Shown here: piece after piece, positions 7,558 to 15,946 of the stretch
Numbering within the stretch: the stretch's first letter is position 1
Layout: each line of letters begins with the position of its first letter
Origin: Caldilineales bacterium
GTDB lineage: Bacteria; Chloroflexota; Anaerolineae; J102
Direction: 5' to 3'
Length of the DNA stretch: 64,000 nucleotides
Assembly (NCBI GenBank): GCA_019695115.1
Contig: JAIBAP010000003.1
Location: 62,001-126,000, forward strand
Translations under genes and position numbers: made by a program
Notes under the pieces: generated by a model
Told to the model about the DNA's origin: nothing
The model's database searches: none
The model's input: only the letters and a program-made list of their open reading frames with translations

Positions 7558-9014
7558 CCCCGTCCTCCCTGCTCGCTTTCAGCCGCTCCCTCCCCTGGCA
7601 GCGTCTCGGCATCTTGCTGGCGCTGGTGGGGATGGAGGTCTCGTGGCTGACGCCGCTGGTGTTGGGCTTCCAGCGCCAGCGTTGGGGCGTCCCGCCGGGC
7701 TGGTATCTGCTGGGGATGGCGGCCTTGATGCTGCTGATGATCGTCATCGCCGCTTTCCTCTCCTCGCGCCAACTTCAATCGCCCCGCTACGAGCTGACCA
7801 TCCTGGCCAGCCTCGTCCTCCTCGGCCTGGTCGTACTGCGGCTGTATGTCTTCTGGGGCGAACCGGCGCTGAGCCTGCGCTGGCTGGCCGACGCCTTCAT
7901 CACCAACAACCCGCGGCGCCTCGACTCCCTCCTCGTCCTGGCCACGCTCGGCTACCTGTGGTGGCGCAGCATCACCTTCTTGCAGCGCGAAGTCGGTTTC
8001 TTCACCATCGGTTACGATTTTCGCAAAGGCGTCTTGGGGCTGGCGGTCGGCGTCGCCGTCTACAACACCCTGGCCGGGCGCTCCGCCGCCGCCTTCGTCT
8101 ACAGCTTCTTCTTCTTCGGCCTGATCGCCATTGCCGCCGGCCGAGCCGAGGACAAAGCCCAGGTCAGCAGCCGCGGCCAGGCCTGGGGGCCAGGCTGGAT
8201 GGGCCTCGTGGCCGCGGCCAGCCTGGCCATGACCCTTCTCATCGCCCTCTTGCATCAGGCCTGGAGCCTGGCCGGTTTCACTCGCGCCGGCCGGGTCGCC
8301 GGCCCGGCCCTCCTCGCCCTCGCCCGCCTCCTGACCCCGGTCATCCTCTTCCTCCTCGGCCTGCTCGAACCACTGCTAGAGGCGCTGGTGGCCTTCCTGC
8401 AGCGGCTGCTCGGCCCCTTGTTCGCCGCCGCCGGCCAGATGCTGCCGACGGACCTAGCCGAAGGGCAGGCCATCGTCGTAGCCGAAGGCGAGGCGGCCAC
8501 ACGCTCGTTCGCCTGGCTGGAGCCGCTGTTTCTGGTCGGGCTGCCCTGCCTGCTGCTGGCCGGATTCCTGGTCCTGCTCGTCCTCCTGCTCCAACGCCGC
8601 CGCGCTCGCCGCCTGGCCGAAGTCGAAAACGAGGGCCGGGAAAGCGTCGCTGGCGCCGAAGCCGATGGCCTGGCCGGGTGGATGCAAGCCCGCTGGCGAC
8701 GCCTGCAAGAACTGGCCGGGCTGCTGGCCCGCTACGGCCCCGGCCGGCGCTTCTACGCCGCCCTCTCGGTGCGCCACATCTACGCCAACTTGCAGCGCCT
8801 GGCCGCCGCGCGCGGCTTCCCCCGCGACGAAGCCCAAACCCCCAACGACTACCTGCCCACGCTTCTGGCCGCCTTCCCCGGCCAAACCGGGGCCATCGCC
8901 CACATCACCGCCGCCTACAACGCCTTCGAGTACGGCCATGTCGCGGCCGGCGATGACGAAGTGGCCCAACTCCACGCCGCCTGGGAGTCCATCCGGCGGG
9001 CCGGGAGAGGATAG
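7554..9014 (+). CDS. polytopic membrane protein with C-terminal DUF4129 domain
   Basis: Predicted 486-residue protein. About seven hydrophobic helices occupy residues 10-260, another pair lies near 310-350, and the C-terminus is a cytosolic DUF4129-type domain (FYAALSVRHIYANLQRLAA through the AYNAFEYG segment). In many bacteria this domain is attached to a transglutaminase core; here the transglutaminase domain is absent, leaving a membrane anchor plus DUF4129. It is the third gene of the MoxR-DUF58 operon and starts inside the DUF58 stop codon. A role in envelope or secreted-protein maturation is likely but unproved. Confidence 0.88.
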   Translation: MTPSSLLAFSRSLPWQRLGILLALVGMEVSWLTPLVLGFQRQRWGVPPGWYLLGMAALMLLMIVIAAFLSSRQLQSPRYELTILASLVLLGLVVLRLYVFWGEPALSLRWLADAFITNNPRRLDSLLVLATLGYLWWRSITFLQREVGFFTIGYDFRKGVLGLAVGVAVYNTLAGRSAAAFVYSFFFFGLIAIAAGRAEDKAQVSSRGQAWGPGWMGLVAAASLAMTLLIALLHQAWSLAGFTRAGRVAGPALLALARLLTPVILFLLGLLEPLLEALVAFLQRLLGPLFAAAGQMLPTDLAEGQAIVVAEGEAATRSFAWLEPLFLVGLPCLLLAGFLVLLVLLLQRRRARRLAEVENEGRESVAGAEADGLAGWMQARWRRLQELAGLLARYGPGRRFYAALSVRHIYANLQRLAAARGFPRDEAQTPNDYLPTLLAAFPGQTGAIAHITAAYNAFEYGHVAAGDDEVAQLHAAWESIRRAGRG

Positions 9015-9020
9015 CGCCCG

Positions 9021-10325
9021 ATGTCCGACCTTCACGACCGCCTCGAACGCCTGCGCCAGGCCGGCCGCCTGAACCGCCACCCGTCGCCGCCGCCAGCGCC
9101 GCCGCCAATGGCGCCGCCAGCGCCGCCCTCCCTCTCGCCTCGGCCCTTGTCCCCTGCCGCGCGCCCTCTGCCGCTCTCGGCCCTGACCGATCTGCCGGGA
9201 ACCGAGGTGGTGCAGGGTTCGGGCGGCAATTTTTTGCTGCGGACGGTGCGGCACGAGCTGGGGCACAGCCAGGGGCGGGTGCGGGTGGGCGACCTGCTCG
9301 ATCTACCGGGCGAGTACGGCGCCATCGCCGCCAACGACCCCGAGATGACCGGGCTGGACTTTCGCCGCATGGTCTTCATCGACACCGAAACCTCCGGGCT
9401 GGCGGGCGGGACCGGCACCATCGTCTTCCTCACCGGCGTCGGCCGCTTCGAGGAGGATGGCTATGTCGTGCGGCAGTATTTCGCCCGCACCCCCGCCGAA
9501 GAACCGGCCTATCTGCCCCACCTGGCCGCGCTGCTGAAGGAGGCAACTGGCCTGGTCAGCTTCAACGGCAAAGCCTTCGACCTGCCCCTGCTGCGCACCC
9601 GCTACCTGATGGCCGGCCTGCGTCCCCCCAACCTGACCCTGCCCCACCTGGATCTGCTGCACCCCGCCCGCCGGCTGTGGCGCCTGCGACTGGGCGCCTG
9701 CAACTTCGGCCGGCTGGAGGCCGAAGTGTTGGGTCACGAGCGGGGTGGCCAGGATGTGCCCTCGTGGCTGATCCCCGACCTCTGGTTCCGTTTTGCCGCC
9801 GGCGAAAACAACGTCGACGACATGGCCCAGGTCCTCTACCACAACCTGCACGACATCCTCAGCATGGCGCCGCTGGCGCATGTGCTCTGCGCCACCTTCG
9901 GCGGGGCGATCGACCCCCACCCCGGCGACTTGCTGGCCCTGGCCCACAGCCACGCCGCCCGCGGTCGCCACACCCAGGCCGAGGCGGCCTATCGCCGCGC
10001 CCTGGCCGATCCACTCCGCCCCGAACAGCGCCCGGTCGCCCTGGCCGGGCTGGCGGCCAGCCTCAAGCACCAGGAGCGACAGGACGAGGCGGCCGTCTGG
10101 TGGCAGGCGCTGGCCGAGTTGGAGCCGCCGGAGGTCGAGCCGTACATCGAACTGGCGAAATATTACGAGTGGGAGAGCAAGGACCTGGCCGCCGCCCTGG
10201 CCTGGACGCTGAAAGCCGGCGCGGCGGTGCAACAATGGCGGCCCGGCTATCAGCGCGCACAGGCCCTGGCCGAGATCGAGCATCGGCGCGAGCGGCTGGC
10301 GCGGAAATTGGGGGAAGAGGGGTAG
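9021..10325 (+). CDS. YprB-like ribonuclease H-fold nuclease with TPR-like tail
   Basis: Predicted 434-residue protein. After a proline-rich linker (about residues 20-50) comes a DEDD-type exonuclease core: VFIDTETSGL (Asp121, Glu123), SFNGKAFDLPLLRTR, HLDLLHPARRLWR and a NVDDMAQVLYHNLHDILSM segment that supplies further acidic residues. This matches the YprB 'ribonuclease H-like' family. The C-terminal ~120 residues form alpha-helical repeats of TPR type (ALAHSHAARGRHTQAEAAYRRAL). It lies 6 bases after the DUF4129 gene and is probably cotranscribed, though a functional link to MoxR is not obvious. The nucleic-acid substrate is unknown. Confidence 0.88.
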   Translation: MSDLHDRLERLRQAGRLNRHPSPPPAPPPMAPPAPPSLSPRPLSPAARPLPLSALTDLPGTEVVQGSGGNFLLRTVRHELGHSQGRVRVGDLLDLPGEYGAIAANDPEMTGLDFRRMVFIDTETSGLAGGTGTIVFLTGVGRFEEDGYVVRQYFARTPAEEPAYLPHLAALLKEATGLVSFNGKAFDLPLLRTRYLMAGLRPPNLTLPHLDLLHPARRLWRLRLGACNFGRLEAEVLGHERGGQDVPSWLIPDLWFRFAAGENNVDDMAQVLYHNLHDILSMAPLAHVLCATFGGAIDPHPGDLLALAHSHAARGRHTQAEAAYRRALADPLRPEQRPVALAGLAASLKHQERQDEAAVWWQALAELEPPEVEPYIELAKYYEWESKDLAAALAWTLKAGAAVQQWRPGYQRAQALAEIEHRRERLARKLGEEG

Positions 10326-10328
10326 GGG

Positions 10329-10465
10329 GGACGGAGAGAGGGAGGGACGGAGGGACGGAGGGACGGAGAGAGGGAGGGACGGAGGGACGGAGAGAGGGAG
10401 GGACGGAGGGACGGAGGGACGGAGGGACGGAGGGACGGAGAGACGGAGAGACGGAGGGAGGGAAA
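10329..10465. repeat. 8-bp purine-rich tandem array (GGACGGAG type)
   Basis: GGACGGAG/GGAGGGAC octamers with GAGAGAGG variants run for about 135 bases directly after the YprB-like stop codon. The strand is almost entirely purine apart from one C per unit. Unlike the other arrays the period is 8, not 7. Confidence 0.9.
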
Positions 10466-10471
10466 GGGGGC

Positions 10472-10520
10472 TTCGCAATCCGCAATCCGCAATTCGGAAT
10501 TCGCAATCCGCACTCCGCAC
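10472..10520. repeat. 7-bp tandem array TTCGCAA/TCCGCAA (7 units)
   Basis: Seven heptamers in register (TTCGCAA, TCCGCAA twice, TTCGGAA, TTCGCAA, TCCGCAC twice) then TTCC. The end (TCCGCAC-TTCC) is identical to the end of the array at 5181-5212. Confidence 0.9.
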
Positions 10521-10560
10521 TTCCTCATGGAACCTCGGCGGGGGATGGGGCGTCATCTGG

Positions 10561-10593
10561 GGTGCAGGGCGAGACCTGCACCGGTCAGGTCTC
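10561..10593 (+). promoter_or_regulatory. two overlapping, mutually exclusive hairpins upstream of the SIMPL gene
   Basis: GGTGCAGG (10561-10568) can pair with CCTGCACC (10575-10582). Alternatively GAGACCTG (10571-10578) can pair with CAGGTCTC (10586-10593). The two 8-bp stems share bases 10575-10578 and cannot form together. The region lies about 70-100 bases before ATG 10662. It could be a switchable leader or simply a decayed palindromic repeat. Confidence 0.4.
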
Positions 10594-10661
10594 TCCCGTC
10601 TGCGCACCCAAACCCATCAACCCCGCGCCGCAAGGCGCTTTCTGAATCAGGAGATCACCCC

Positions 10662-11435
10662 ATGAAACGCTTCACCCCCCTGCTTGCCTTCGCCGCCCTC
10701 AGCCTGGTCGCCGTCCTCGCGGCCGGCTGCGCCGTCCCGGCGGCGGCAGGCGGCGGCCCCTCCACCACCAACACCGCCGCCCTCCTCGCCGCCCAACAGG
10801 CGAACGCCGAAGCCCTGCCCCGCACGATCTCGGTTAACGGCAGCGGCGTCGCCAGCGCCGCGCCCGATGTGGCCTACGTCGCCCTCGGCGTCGAGACCGT
10901 GAACGCCGACCCGGCCCAGGCTGTGGCCGGCAACAACTCCAACATGACCGCGGTCATCGCCGCGCTCCAGGCCCTGGACATCGCCGCCGCCGACATCCAG
11001 ACCGTCAACTACACGATGTGGATCGAACAGGTGGTGGATCGCGAGGGCGTCCCCACCGGCGAGACAAAATACCATGTCAGCAACCAGGTGCGGGTCAAAG
11101 TCAGCGACTTCGACAAGACCGGCGAGGTGTTGCAGGCGGCCCTGGCCGCGGGCGCCAACACGGTGGCCGGCGTCGAGTTCGCCATCTCGGACCCGATCAG
11201 CCTGCAACAACAGGCGCGCGACAAAGCCATGGCCGACGCACAGGCCAAGGCCGGCCAACTGGCGACTGGTTTCAGCGTCAAACTGGGCGCCGTGCGCAAT
11301 GTCAACGAGTTCAGCGGCGTCATCCAGCCGGCGGCCATGTCCGCGGGCATCGGCGGCGGCGGGGCGACGCCGATTTCGGGCGGCAGCTTCAGCATCACCG
11401 TCGAGGTTCAGGTCGTCTACGACATCGCCGACTGA
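10662..11435 (+). CDS. SIMPL (DUF541) domain lipoprotein
   Basis: Predicted 257-residue exported lipoprotein. The N-terminus is a lipoprotein signal (charged MKR, hydrophobic core, then lipobox VLAAGC with Cys23). The mature part matches SIMPL/DUF541: ISVNGSGVASAAPDVAYVALGVE at its start, conserved alternating strands and helices, and a C-terminal GSFSITVEVQVVYDIAD strand. Family members are periplasmic or surface proteins of poorly defined role, some linked to oxidative stress. ATG 10662 is preceded by AGGAG at good spacing, which decides the start over the longer open frame. A strong terminator follows, so the gene is probably monocistronic. Confidence 0.93.
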   Translation: MKRFTPLLAFAALSLVAVLAAGCAVPAAAGGGPSTTNTAALLAAQQANAEALPRTISVNGSGVASAAPDVAYVALGVETVNADPAQAVAGNNSNMTAVIAALQALDIAAADIQTVNYTMWIEQVVDREGVPTGETKYHVSNQVRVKVSDFDKTGEVLQAALAAGANTVAGVEFAISDPISLQQQARDKAMADAQAKAGQLATGFSVKLGAVRNVNEFSGVIQPAAMSAGIGGGGATPISGGSFSITVEVQVVYDIAD

Positions 11436-11459
11436 GAACAGCACAGCGGACGGGCCAGC

Positions 11460-11493
11460 AACGGCGGGCGGGAACCTCCCCCCGCCGTTTTTG
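11460..11493 (+). terminator. Rho-independent terminator after the SIMPL gene
   Basis: A 9-bp GC-rich stem (AACGGCGGG at 11460-11468 with CCCGCCGTT at 11481-11489), a 12-base loop, and a T-run continuing to 11492. Confidence 0.85.
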
Positions 11494-11546
11494 TTGGCCA
11501 GCAACCGGCCATCACCCCGGCCCACGTTCACCCTCCCACTCCAGCT

Positions 11547-11575
11547 TTGACACACTCCCCCCGCCCCATTACGAT
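11547..11575 (+). promoter_or_regulatory. promoter of the dehydrogenase-xpt region
   Basis: TTGACA (11547-11552), exactly 17 bases, then TACGAT (11570-11575). The predicted start near 11582 leaves a leader of about 30 bases. Confidence 0.75.
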
Positions 11576-11612
11576 CCCACCATCCACCCCATCCCCACTC
11601 GGAGCGCTGCCC

Positions 11613-12698
11613 ATGTCTCTTGCCCCCACCCCCACCATCGTCGTCATGGAAGGCGACCAGACCGGCCAGGAATTGCTGCTCGAAGCCCTGCGCGTACTCG
11701 ATCCGGCCGTCACCGGCGTCCCGCTCGACTTTCTGCGCTTCGACCTCAGCCTGGCCAACCGCCGCCTCACCCAAAACCAGGTCGTATTCGAGGCCGCCGC
11801 CGCCATGCGCGACGCCGGTTACGGCCTCAAGGCGGCGACGATCACCCCGGAGACGGCGGGCGATGTCGGCAGCCCCAACGCCATCCTGCGCAAAGAAGTC
11901 GATGGCAACGTCATCGTCCGCACCGGCCGGCGCATCCCCAACATCCGCCCCACGGCCGGCGTCCACGCCCCCATCACCGTCGTGCGCATGGCTGTGGACG
12001 ACGCCTACGGGGCCGAAGAATGGCGACAACAGAGCGATGGCGACGAATGGGCCTACCGCACCGAGAAAATCAGCCGCAAAACCTGCCGGGCCGTGGCCGA
12101 ATACAGCTTCTATCACGCCCGTCGCACCGGGGCCAAAGTCTTCGGCGGCCCCAAATACACCGTCTCGCCCATCTACGAAGGCATGTTGAAGGAAGAGATG
12201 GACGCCGCCGCCCGGCGCTACCCCGGCGTCCGCTATGAACCCCAACTGATCGACGCCACCTACGCCCTGCTGATCACCAACGCCGGCGAAGCGATGGTCA
12301 TCCCCGCCCTCAACCGCGACGGCGACTGCCTGAGCGACCTGGTGTTGCAGATGTTCGGCTCCATCGCCGGCTCCGATTCGCTCCTGCTGGCTTTCGACGC
12401 CGATTTCAGCGTCAAGGTGGTCATGGCCGAGGCCCCGCACGGCACCGCCCCCTCGCTCCAGGGCAAAGACCTGGCCAACCCCATGGCCATGATCCTGGCC
12501 GGGGCCACCCTGCTCAACTACATCAACACCCCCGCCAGCCAGCGGGCCGCACGGGCCATTGTCGAGAGCACGATGGAAGCCGTCTACGAAGACGTGCGCA
12601 CCTTCGATTTGGGCGGCCACGCCAGCACCACCGAATTCACCGACGAAGTCATCCGCCGCGTACGCACCAAACTGGAAGTGTGGGCGGTGATCGGCTAA
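11613..12698 (+). CDS. isocitrate/isopropylmalate-family dehydrogenase
   Basis: Predicted 361-residue NAD(P)-dependent beta-decarboxylating dehydrogenase. The family signature is in the C-terminal half: DLVLQMFGSIAGSDSLLLAF followed by AEAPHGTAPSLQGKDLANPMAM, the helix and cofactor-loop segment of this family. The N-terminal VVMEGDQTGQELL replaces the usual GDGIGPE strand. The substrate (isocitrate, 3-isopropylmalate, homoisocitrate or tartrate-like) cannot be assigned by eye: the NIRPTAGVHAPITVVR region is not a typical leuB or icd sequence. ATG 11613 lies downstream of a near-consensus promoter, and xpt follows after a 54-base gap containing a hairpin. Confidence 0.9.
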   Translation: MSLAPTPTIVVMEGDQTGQELLLEALRVLDPAVTGVPLDFLRFDLSLANRRLTQNQVVFEAAAAMRDAGYGLKAATITPETAGDVGSPNAILRKEVDGNVIVRTGRRIPNIRPTAGVHAPITVVRMAVDDAYGAEEWRQQSDGDEWAYRTEKISRKTCRAVAEYSFYHARRTGAKVFGGPKYTVSPIYEGMLKEEMDAAARRYPGVRYEPQLIDATYALLITNAGEAMVIPALNRDGDCLSDLVLQMFGSIAGSDSLLLAFDADFSVKVVMAEAPHGTAPSLQGKDLANPMAMILAGATLLNYINTPASQRAARAIVESTMEAVYEDVRTFDLGGHASTTEFTDEVIRRVRTKLEVWAVIG

Positions 12699-12700
12699 CG

Positions 12701-12733
12701 GACCCGTCGGGTGTGGCGAACACCCGCTGGGTC
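12701..12733. repeat. palindrome between the dehydrogenase and xpt
   Basis: A 14-base arm (12701-12714) faces a nearly complementary 14-base arm (12720-12733), with one wobble and one mismatch, across a 5-base loop. There is no T-run, so it is not a typical terminator. The arm resembles the GACCTGACAGGTGT arm of the palindrome at 27895-27943. Confidence 0.7.
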
Positions 12734-12752
12734 TCTCAGCAAGAGGCCAACA

Positions 12753-13370
12753 ATGTACCTGCTAGAACGCATCAACGACATGGTGCGCGAACAAGGCCGG
12801 GCCGTGGGGACGAGCATCGTCAACGTCGATACCCTGCTCAACCATCGCATCGACTACACCTTCAGCGCCTATGCCGGCACGACGCTGGCCCGCGTCGTCC
12901 AGAACCAGAAGATCGACGTGATCTTCACCGCCGAGGCGTCGGGGATCAGCGTGGCGGTGTTCACGGCCATGACGGTGAACAACGAACAATGGCCGCACGC
13001 CGCCAGCGTCGTCTTTGCCAAGAAAAGCCGGCCCATCACCCTGCCCGACGGCGGTTTCTACGAGATCGATTCCTTCAGCCGCACCAAAAACCGGCCGATC
13101 AAACTCTACCTGGGCAGTCATGTCATCCCCGCCGGCGCCCGCGTCTTCATCGTCGATGATTTCCTGGCCCAGGGCGATACGCTGGCGGCGCTGGCCGAGC
13201 TGGTGCTGCGGGCCAACGCCCACATCGTCGCCTTCGGCGTCGTGGTCGAGAAGACCTTCGAGCCGGGCCGCGCCGCCCTGGCCCACTACCAGGCCCCGGT
13301 CTACTCCCTGGTCAAGATCACCGGGCTGAGCGATGGCCGCCTGCACCTGGCCCCGCCCAGCCTCTCCTGA
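12753..13370 (+). CDS. xpt: xanthine phosphoribosyltransferase
   Basis: Predicted 205-residue cytoplasmic enzyme that converts xanthine and PRPP to XMP in purine salvage. The PRPP-binding loop is VFIVDDFLAQGDTLAAL, followed by GVVVEKTFEPGR, both typical of Xpt. The N-terminus (LLERINDMVREQG, then VNVDTLLNHRIDY) also matches the short Xpt family. The length is normal. ATG 12753 is chosen by homology; the ribosome-binding site is a modest AAGAGG. No guanine riboswitch is recognisable upstream. The nucleoside-type ABC importer at 24-29 kb may feed the same salvage pathway. Confidence 0.92.
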   Translation: MYLLERINDMVREQGRAVGTSIVNVDTLLNHRIDYTFSAYAGTTLARVVQNQKIDVIFTAEASGISVAVFTAMTVNNEQWPHAASVVFAKKSRPITLPDGGFYEIDSFSRTKNRPIKLYLGSHVIPAGARVFIVDDFLAQGDTLAALAELVLRANAHIVAFGVVVEKTFEPGRAALAHYQAPVYSLVKITGLSDGRLHLAPPSLS

Positions 13371-13398
13371 CCAAAGCCGTTTCCAAAGGGTGTTCGTA

Positions 13399-13428
13399 TT
13401 GCTCTGCCGCTCCTCGGCGTCGTATACT
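13399..13428 (+). promoter_or_regulatory. promoter giving a near-leaderless methyltransferase mRNA
   Basis: TTGCTC (13399-13404), an 18-base spacer and TATACT (13423-13428). The -10 box ends 13 bases before ATG 13442, so the leader would be at most a few bases. Confidence 0.5.
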
Positions 13429-13441
13429 TGGAACTTCTACC

Positions 13442-14140
13442 ATGTACGACGCCCTTGCACCCTACTACCGCAAATACTCGGCGGGCAAAGCCAGCTATCT
13501 CGACGCCATCGATGACCTGATCATCGCCCGCATCCCGCCCGGCGCCCGCTCGCTGCTCGACATCGGCGCCGGCGACGGCGTCCGCGCTGCTAAGATCGCA
13601 CACGCCCGCGACATCCCCACCCTGGTGCTGGTCGAACCCAGCCAGCCCATGCGCCAGCTCTGCCAGCTGCAAAACCCGACCGAGATCTGGCCGCTGGAGG
13701 CCCAGCACCTGCCCGATGATGGCCCCCGCTTCGATGTCATCACCTGCCTCTGGAACGTGCTCGGCCACATCCCCAGCTTCGACGAGCGCCAGCTGGCCCT
13801 GCAGAAGATGGCCGGGCTGCTGAACCCGGCCGGTGTGCTGTTCTTCGATGTCAACAACCGCCACAACGCCGCCTCCTATGGTTGGCGCCGGGTGACGAAA
13901 AACTACATCAGCGACCTGCTCTCGCCGGACCCCAGCCACGGCGATGTCAGCTTCCAGTGGTCGATCAACGGCACGACCATCGCCGCCATGGGCCACCTGT
14001 TCACGCCGGACGAGGTGGCAAAGCTGTTGGCCGGGGCCGGGTTGCGCATCCGGCGGCGGGCGGTGGTCGATTATCGCCACGGGCGCGAGGGGCGCTTCGT
14101 TTTCCAGGGCCAGTTGCTCTACGAAACCGGTCTTGGCTGA
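13442..14140 (+). CDS. class I SAM-dependent methyltransferase
   Basis: Predicted 232-residue methyltransferase. Motif I is LLDIGAGDGVRAAK, preceded by a YDALAPYYRKYSA N-terminus typical of small-molecule methyltransferases. The acidic residue at the end of strand 2 is in LVLVEPS, and the motif IV region is FDVITCLWNVLGHI. The substrate is unknown. It ends 3 bases before the convergent glycosyltransferase gene and has its own promoter, so it is not part of the polysaccharide cluster on the opposite strand. Confidence 0.88.
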   Translation: MYDALAPYYRKYSAGKASYLDAIDDLIIARIPPGARSLLDIGAGDGVRAAKIAHARDIPTLVLVEPSQPMRQLCQLQNPTEIWPLEAQHLPDDGPRFDVITCLWNVLGHIPSFDERQLALQKMAGLLNPAGVLFFDVNNRHNAASYGWRRVTKNYISDLLSPDPSHGDVSFQWSINGTTIAAMGHLFTPDEVAKLLAGAGLRIRRRAVVDYRHGREGRFVFQGQLLYETGLG

Positions 14141-14143
14141 CCG

Positions 14144-15001
14144 TCACAACGCCCACAGCCGCTGCCTCAGACTGGCGCGCAGCCGGCCCCACCGCCAGCC
14201 CGCCTGCCACAGCCACCGGGCCAGGTCGGCCTGGCTGCGGATGAATGGCAGGCGCCGGAGCAGGCGCCCCCAGCCCTCCAACCCCGCCCGCCGCGAAAGC
14301 TCCGGCATCCCCAGCGGGCGATACTTTTTGTAGAGCGCGACATTGCCCTCGCCCCAGGTGCGGCCCTGTCTGAAGATGCCCTTCAAGGTCGTGCGGTGGC
14401 GGACATAGACCACCGCCTGGGGGACGAAGTGGAGGTCGTGGCCGGCCAGTTGCAGCCGCCAACAGAGATCGGTGTCGATCAGATAGAGGTCGGGGTCGAA
14501 GCCGCCTAGCTCGATGAACACCTGCCGCCGGATGCCCATGGTGCTGCCGCCGGCGTGGGGCAGGAAGGGCGGGTAGTGATAGGGCTGCAAGCCCGAAACC
14601 TGGGTGTTGCTATGCGCCGCCCGCACCCAGCCCTGGTTCAGCCGCTCCATATCGCAGCGGGCGGCCACGGCGGCGTGCTCGGCCAGGGCCGCGGCCATCG
14701 CCCGGAGATAGCCCTCGCCCACCACGTCGTCGGCGTCACAGAAGATCAGGGCGTCGCCGGTGGCGGCGGCGGTGGCAGTCAGATAGGCAAAGGTGGCCCC
14801 GCGCTGGGCCGAGGCATCCACCAGGCGCAGGGGCAGGCGATCCTGGTAGCGCTGGGCGACGGCGACGGTGTCATCGGTCGAGCCATTGTTGGCGACGATG
14901 ACCTCCCACTCGCCCGGCCAGTCCTGCCCGGCCAGAGCCTCGAGCTGAGCGCCCAGGGTGTCGGCGGCGTTGTAACAGGGGATGATGATGCTGAGTTTCA
15001 C
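14144..15001 (-). CDS. family 2 glycosyltransferase
   Basis: Predicted 285-residue GT-A-fold glycosyltransferase. The start MKLSIIIPCYNAADTL, the nucleotide-binding NNGSTDDT and the metal-binding FCDADDVVGEGYL (DxD) are standard GT2 features, and IDTDLCWRLQLAG supplies the ED-type acceptor motif. It would transfer a sugar from a nucleotide-sugar during synthesis of a surface polysaccharide or glycolipid. It starts 3 bases after the polysaccharide deacetylase stop and belongs to the same minus-strand cluster as the Wzm/Wzt-type exporter. Confidence 0.93.
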   Translation of the reverse strand: MKLSIIIPCYNAADTLGAQLEALAGQDWPGEWEVIVANNGSTDDTVAVAQRYQDRLPLRLVDASAQRGATFAYLTATAAATGDALIFCDADDVVGEGYLRAMAAALAEHAAVAARCDMERLNQGWVRAAHSNTQVSGLQPYHYPPFLPHAGGSTMGIRRQVFIELGGFDPDLYLIDTDLCWRLQLAGHDLHFVPQAVVYVRHRTTLKGIFRQGRTWGEGNVALYKKYRPLGMPELSRRAGLEGWGRLLRRLPFIRSQADLARWLWQAGWRWGRLRASLRQRLWAL

Positions 15002-15004
15002 TGC

Positions 15005-15745
15005 CTATGCCACCGGCTGAAGTTGGGCCATGAACGCCGGGTCGGCGGGTTTCTGCCAGATGCGCAACTGGGCGCGACCGTAGCGCAGCAAGTCGGGCAG
15101 GGTGACGAAGCGAAAGCGGCCGGAGAGGGAGGCCAGCAGCTCGTCCACCGCGGCCAGCATCGGCCCACGGTCGGCCCAGCCCTGGTCGAGCGTCATCCAG
15201 GCGGCGTCGTGCAGGAGGATGATGCTGCCGGGCCGCAACTGATCGCGGATATTCTGGCTCAGCCAGGCGGGGTCGTGATCCAGCCAGTCGTAGCCGGTGA
15301 TGTTCCAGGCGGCCACGGTGTAGCCCAGCAGCCGCAGATCGAGATGGCAGCGGCGGTCGAGATGGCCGTAGGGCGGGCGGAAGAGCCTGCTGCCGTAGGG
15401 CGCCAACGCCGCCTGGGTCTGCCGCACCTGCCGCCATCGCTGTCGCCGACCGAGCGCGGGAAACGAGGGGTGATCCCAGCTGTGGTTGCCGATGGCGCAG
15501 CCGGCTTCGGCCACCCGCCGCACCACCTGCGGATGGCGGGCGGCAGCCTGCCCGACCATGAAAAACGTCGCCCGCGCCCCGCGCTTGGCCAGGATGTCGA
15601 GCAGCCGGGGCGTGAACTCAGGATGGGGGCCATCGTCGAAGGTCAAGGCCGCCACAGGCTCGGTGGTGGCGACCGAGATCACGGCTCCCTCCAGCCGGTG
15701 CCAGAAGGCGTAGTAGAGGCGGGTGTGGGGGCGCTGCTGGGGCAT
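15005..15745 (-). CDS. polysaccharide deacetylase (NodB homology domain)
   Basis: Predicted 246-residue carbohydrate esterase family 4-type enzyme. Motif 1 is LTFDDGPHPEFT (catalytic base and metal aspartates), motif 2 is NHSWDHPSF (two metal-binding histidines), motif 3 is RLFRPPYGH, and a late LLHDAA motif is present. It probably removes N- or O-acetyl groups from a surface glycan. ATG 15745 is preferred; the frame stays open upstream, but that extension translates 15-bp tandem repeats (SPRPG units) and is unlikely to be real. It sits between the wzt-like gene and the GT2 gene. Confidence 0.9.
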   Translation of the reverse strand: MPQQRPHTRLYYAFWHRLEGAVISVATTEPVAALTFDDGPHPEFTPRLLDILAKRGARATFFMVGQAAARHPQVVRRVAEAGCAIGNHSWDHPSFPALGRRQRWRQVRQTQAALAPYGSRLFRPPYGHLDRRCHLDLRLLGYTVAAWNITGYDWLDHDPAWLSQNIRDQLRPGSIILLHDAAWMTLDQGWADRGPMLAAVDELLASLSGRFRFVTLPDLLRYGRAQLRIWQKPADPAFMAQLQPVA

Positions 15746-15770
15746 GGCTGAAAGACGGGCGGGGGGGCAC

Positions 15771-15942
15771 GGGCGGGGAGAGACCGGGCGGGGAGACCCT
15801 GGGCGGGGAGACCCTGGGCGGGGAGACCCTGGGCGGGGAGACCCTGGGCGGGGAGACCCCGCCCCTACGGTGGGGGGGGCCACAGGCGGGGGATCGTGGG
15901 CGGGGAGACCCTGGGCGGGGAGACCCTGGGCGGGGAGACCCC
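15771..15942. repeat. 15-bp tandem arrays GGGCGGGGAGACCCT
   Basis: About six units at 15771-15860 and three more at 15898-15942, separated by 37 bases. Both blocks end in the same CCCCGCCCCTACGG sequence, so a whole block has been duplicated. The second copy runs up to the stop codon of the wzt-like gene. Confidence 0.95.
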
Positions 15943-15946
15943 GCCC

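Noticed and set aside
12699-12752. A guanine riboswitch before xpt
   Set aside because: The gap is only 54 bases and holds a simple palindrome, with none of the purine-riboswitch loop sequences.
15746-15883. A longer polysaccharide deacetylase with an N-terminal SPRPG repeat
   Set aside because: The extension is only the translation of 15-bp GC tandem repeats; the family fold begins after ATG 15745.
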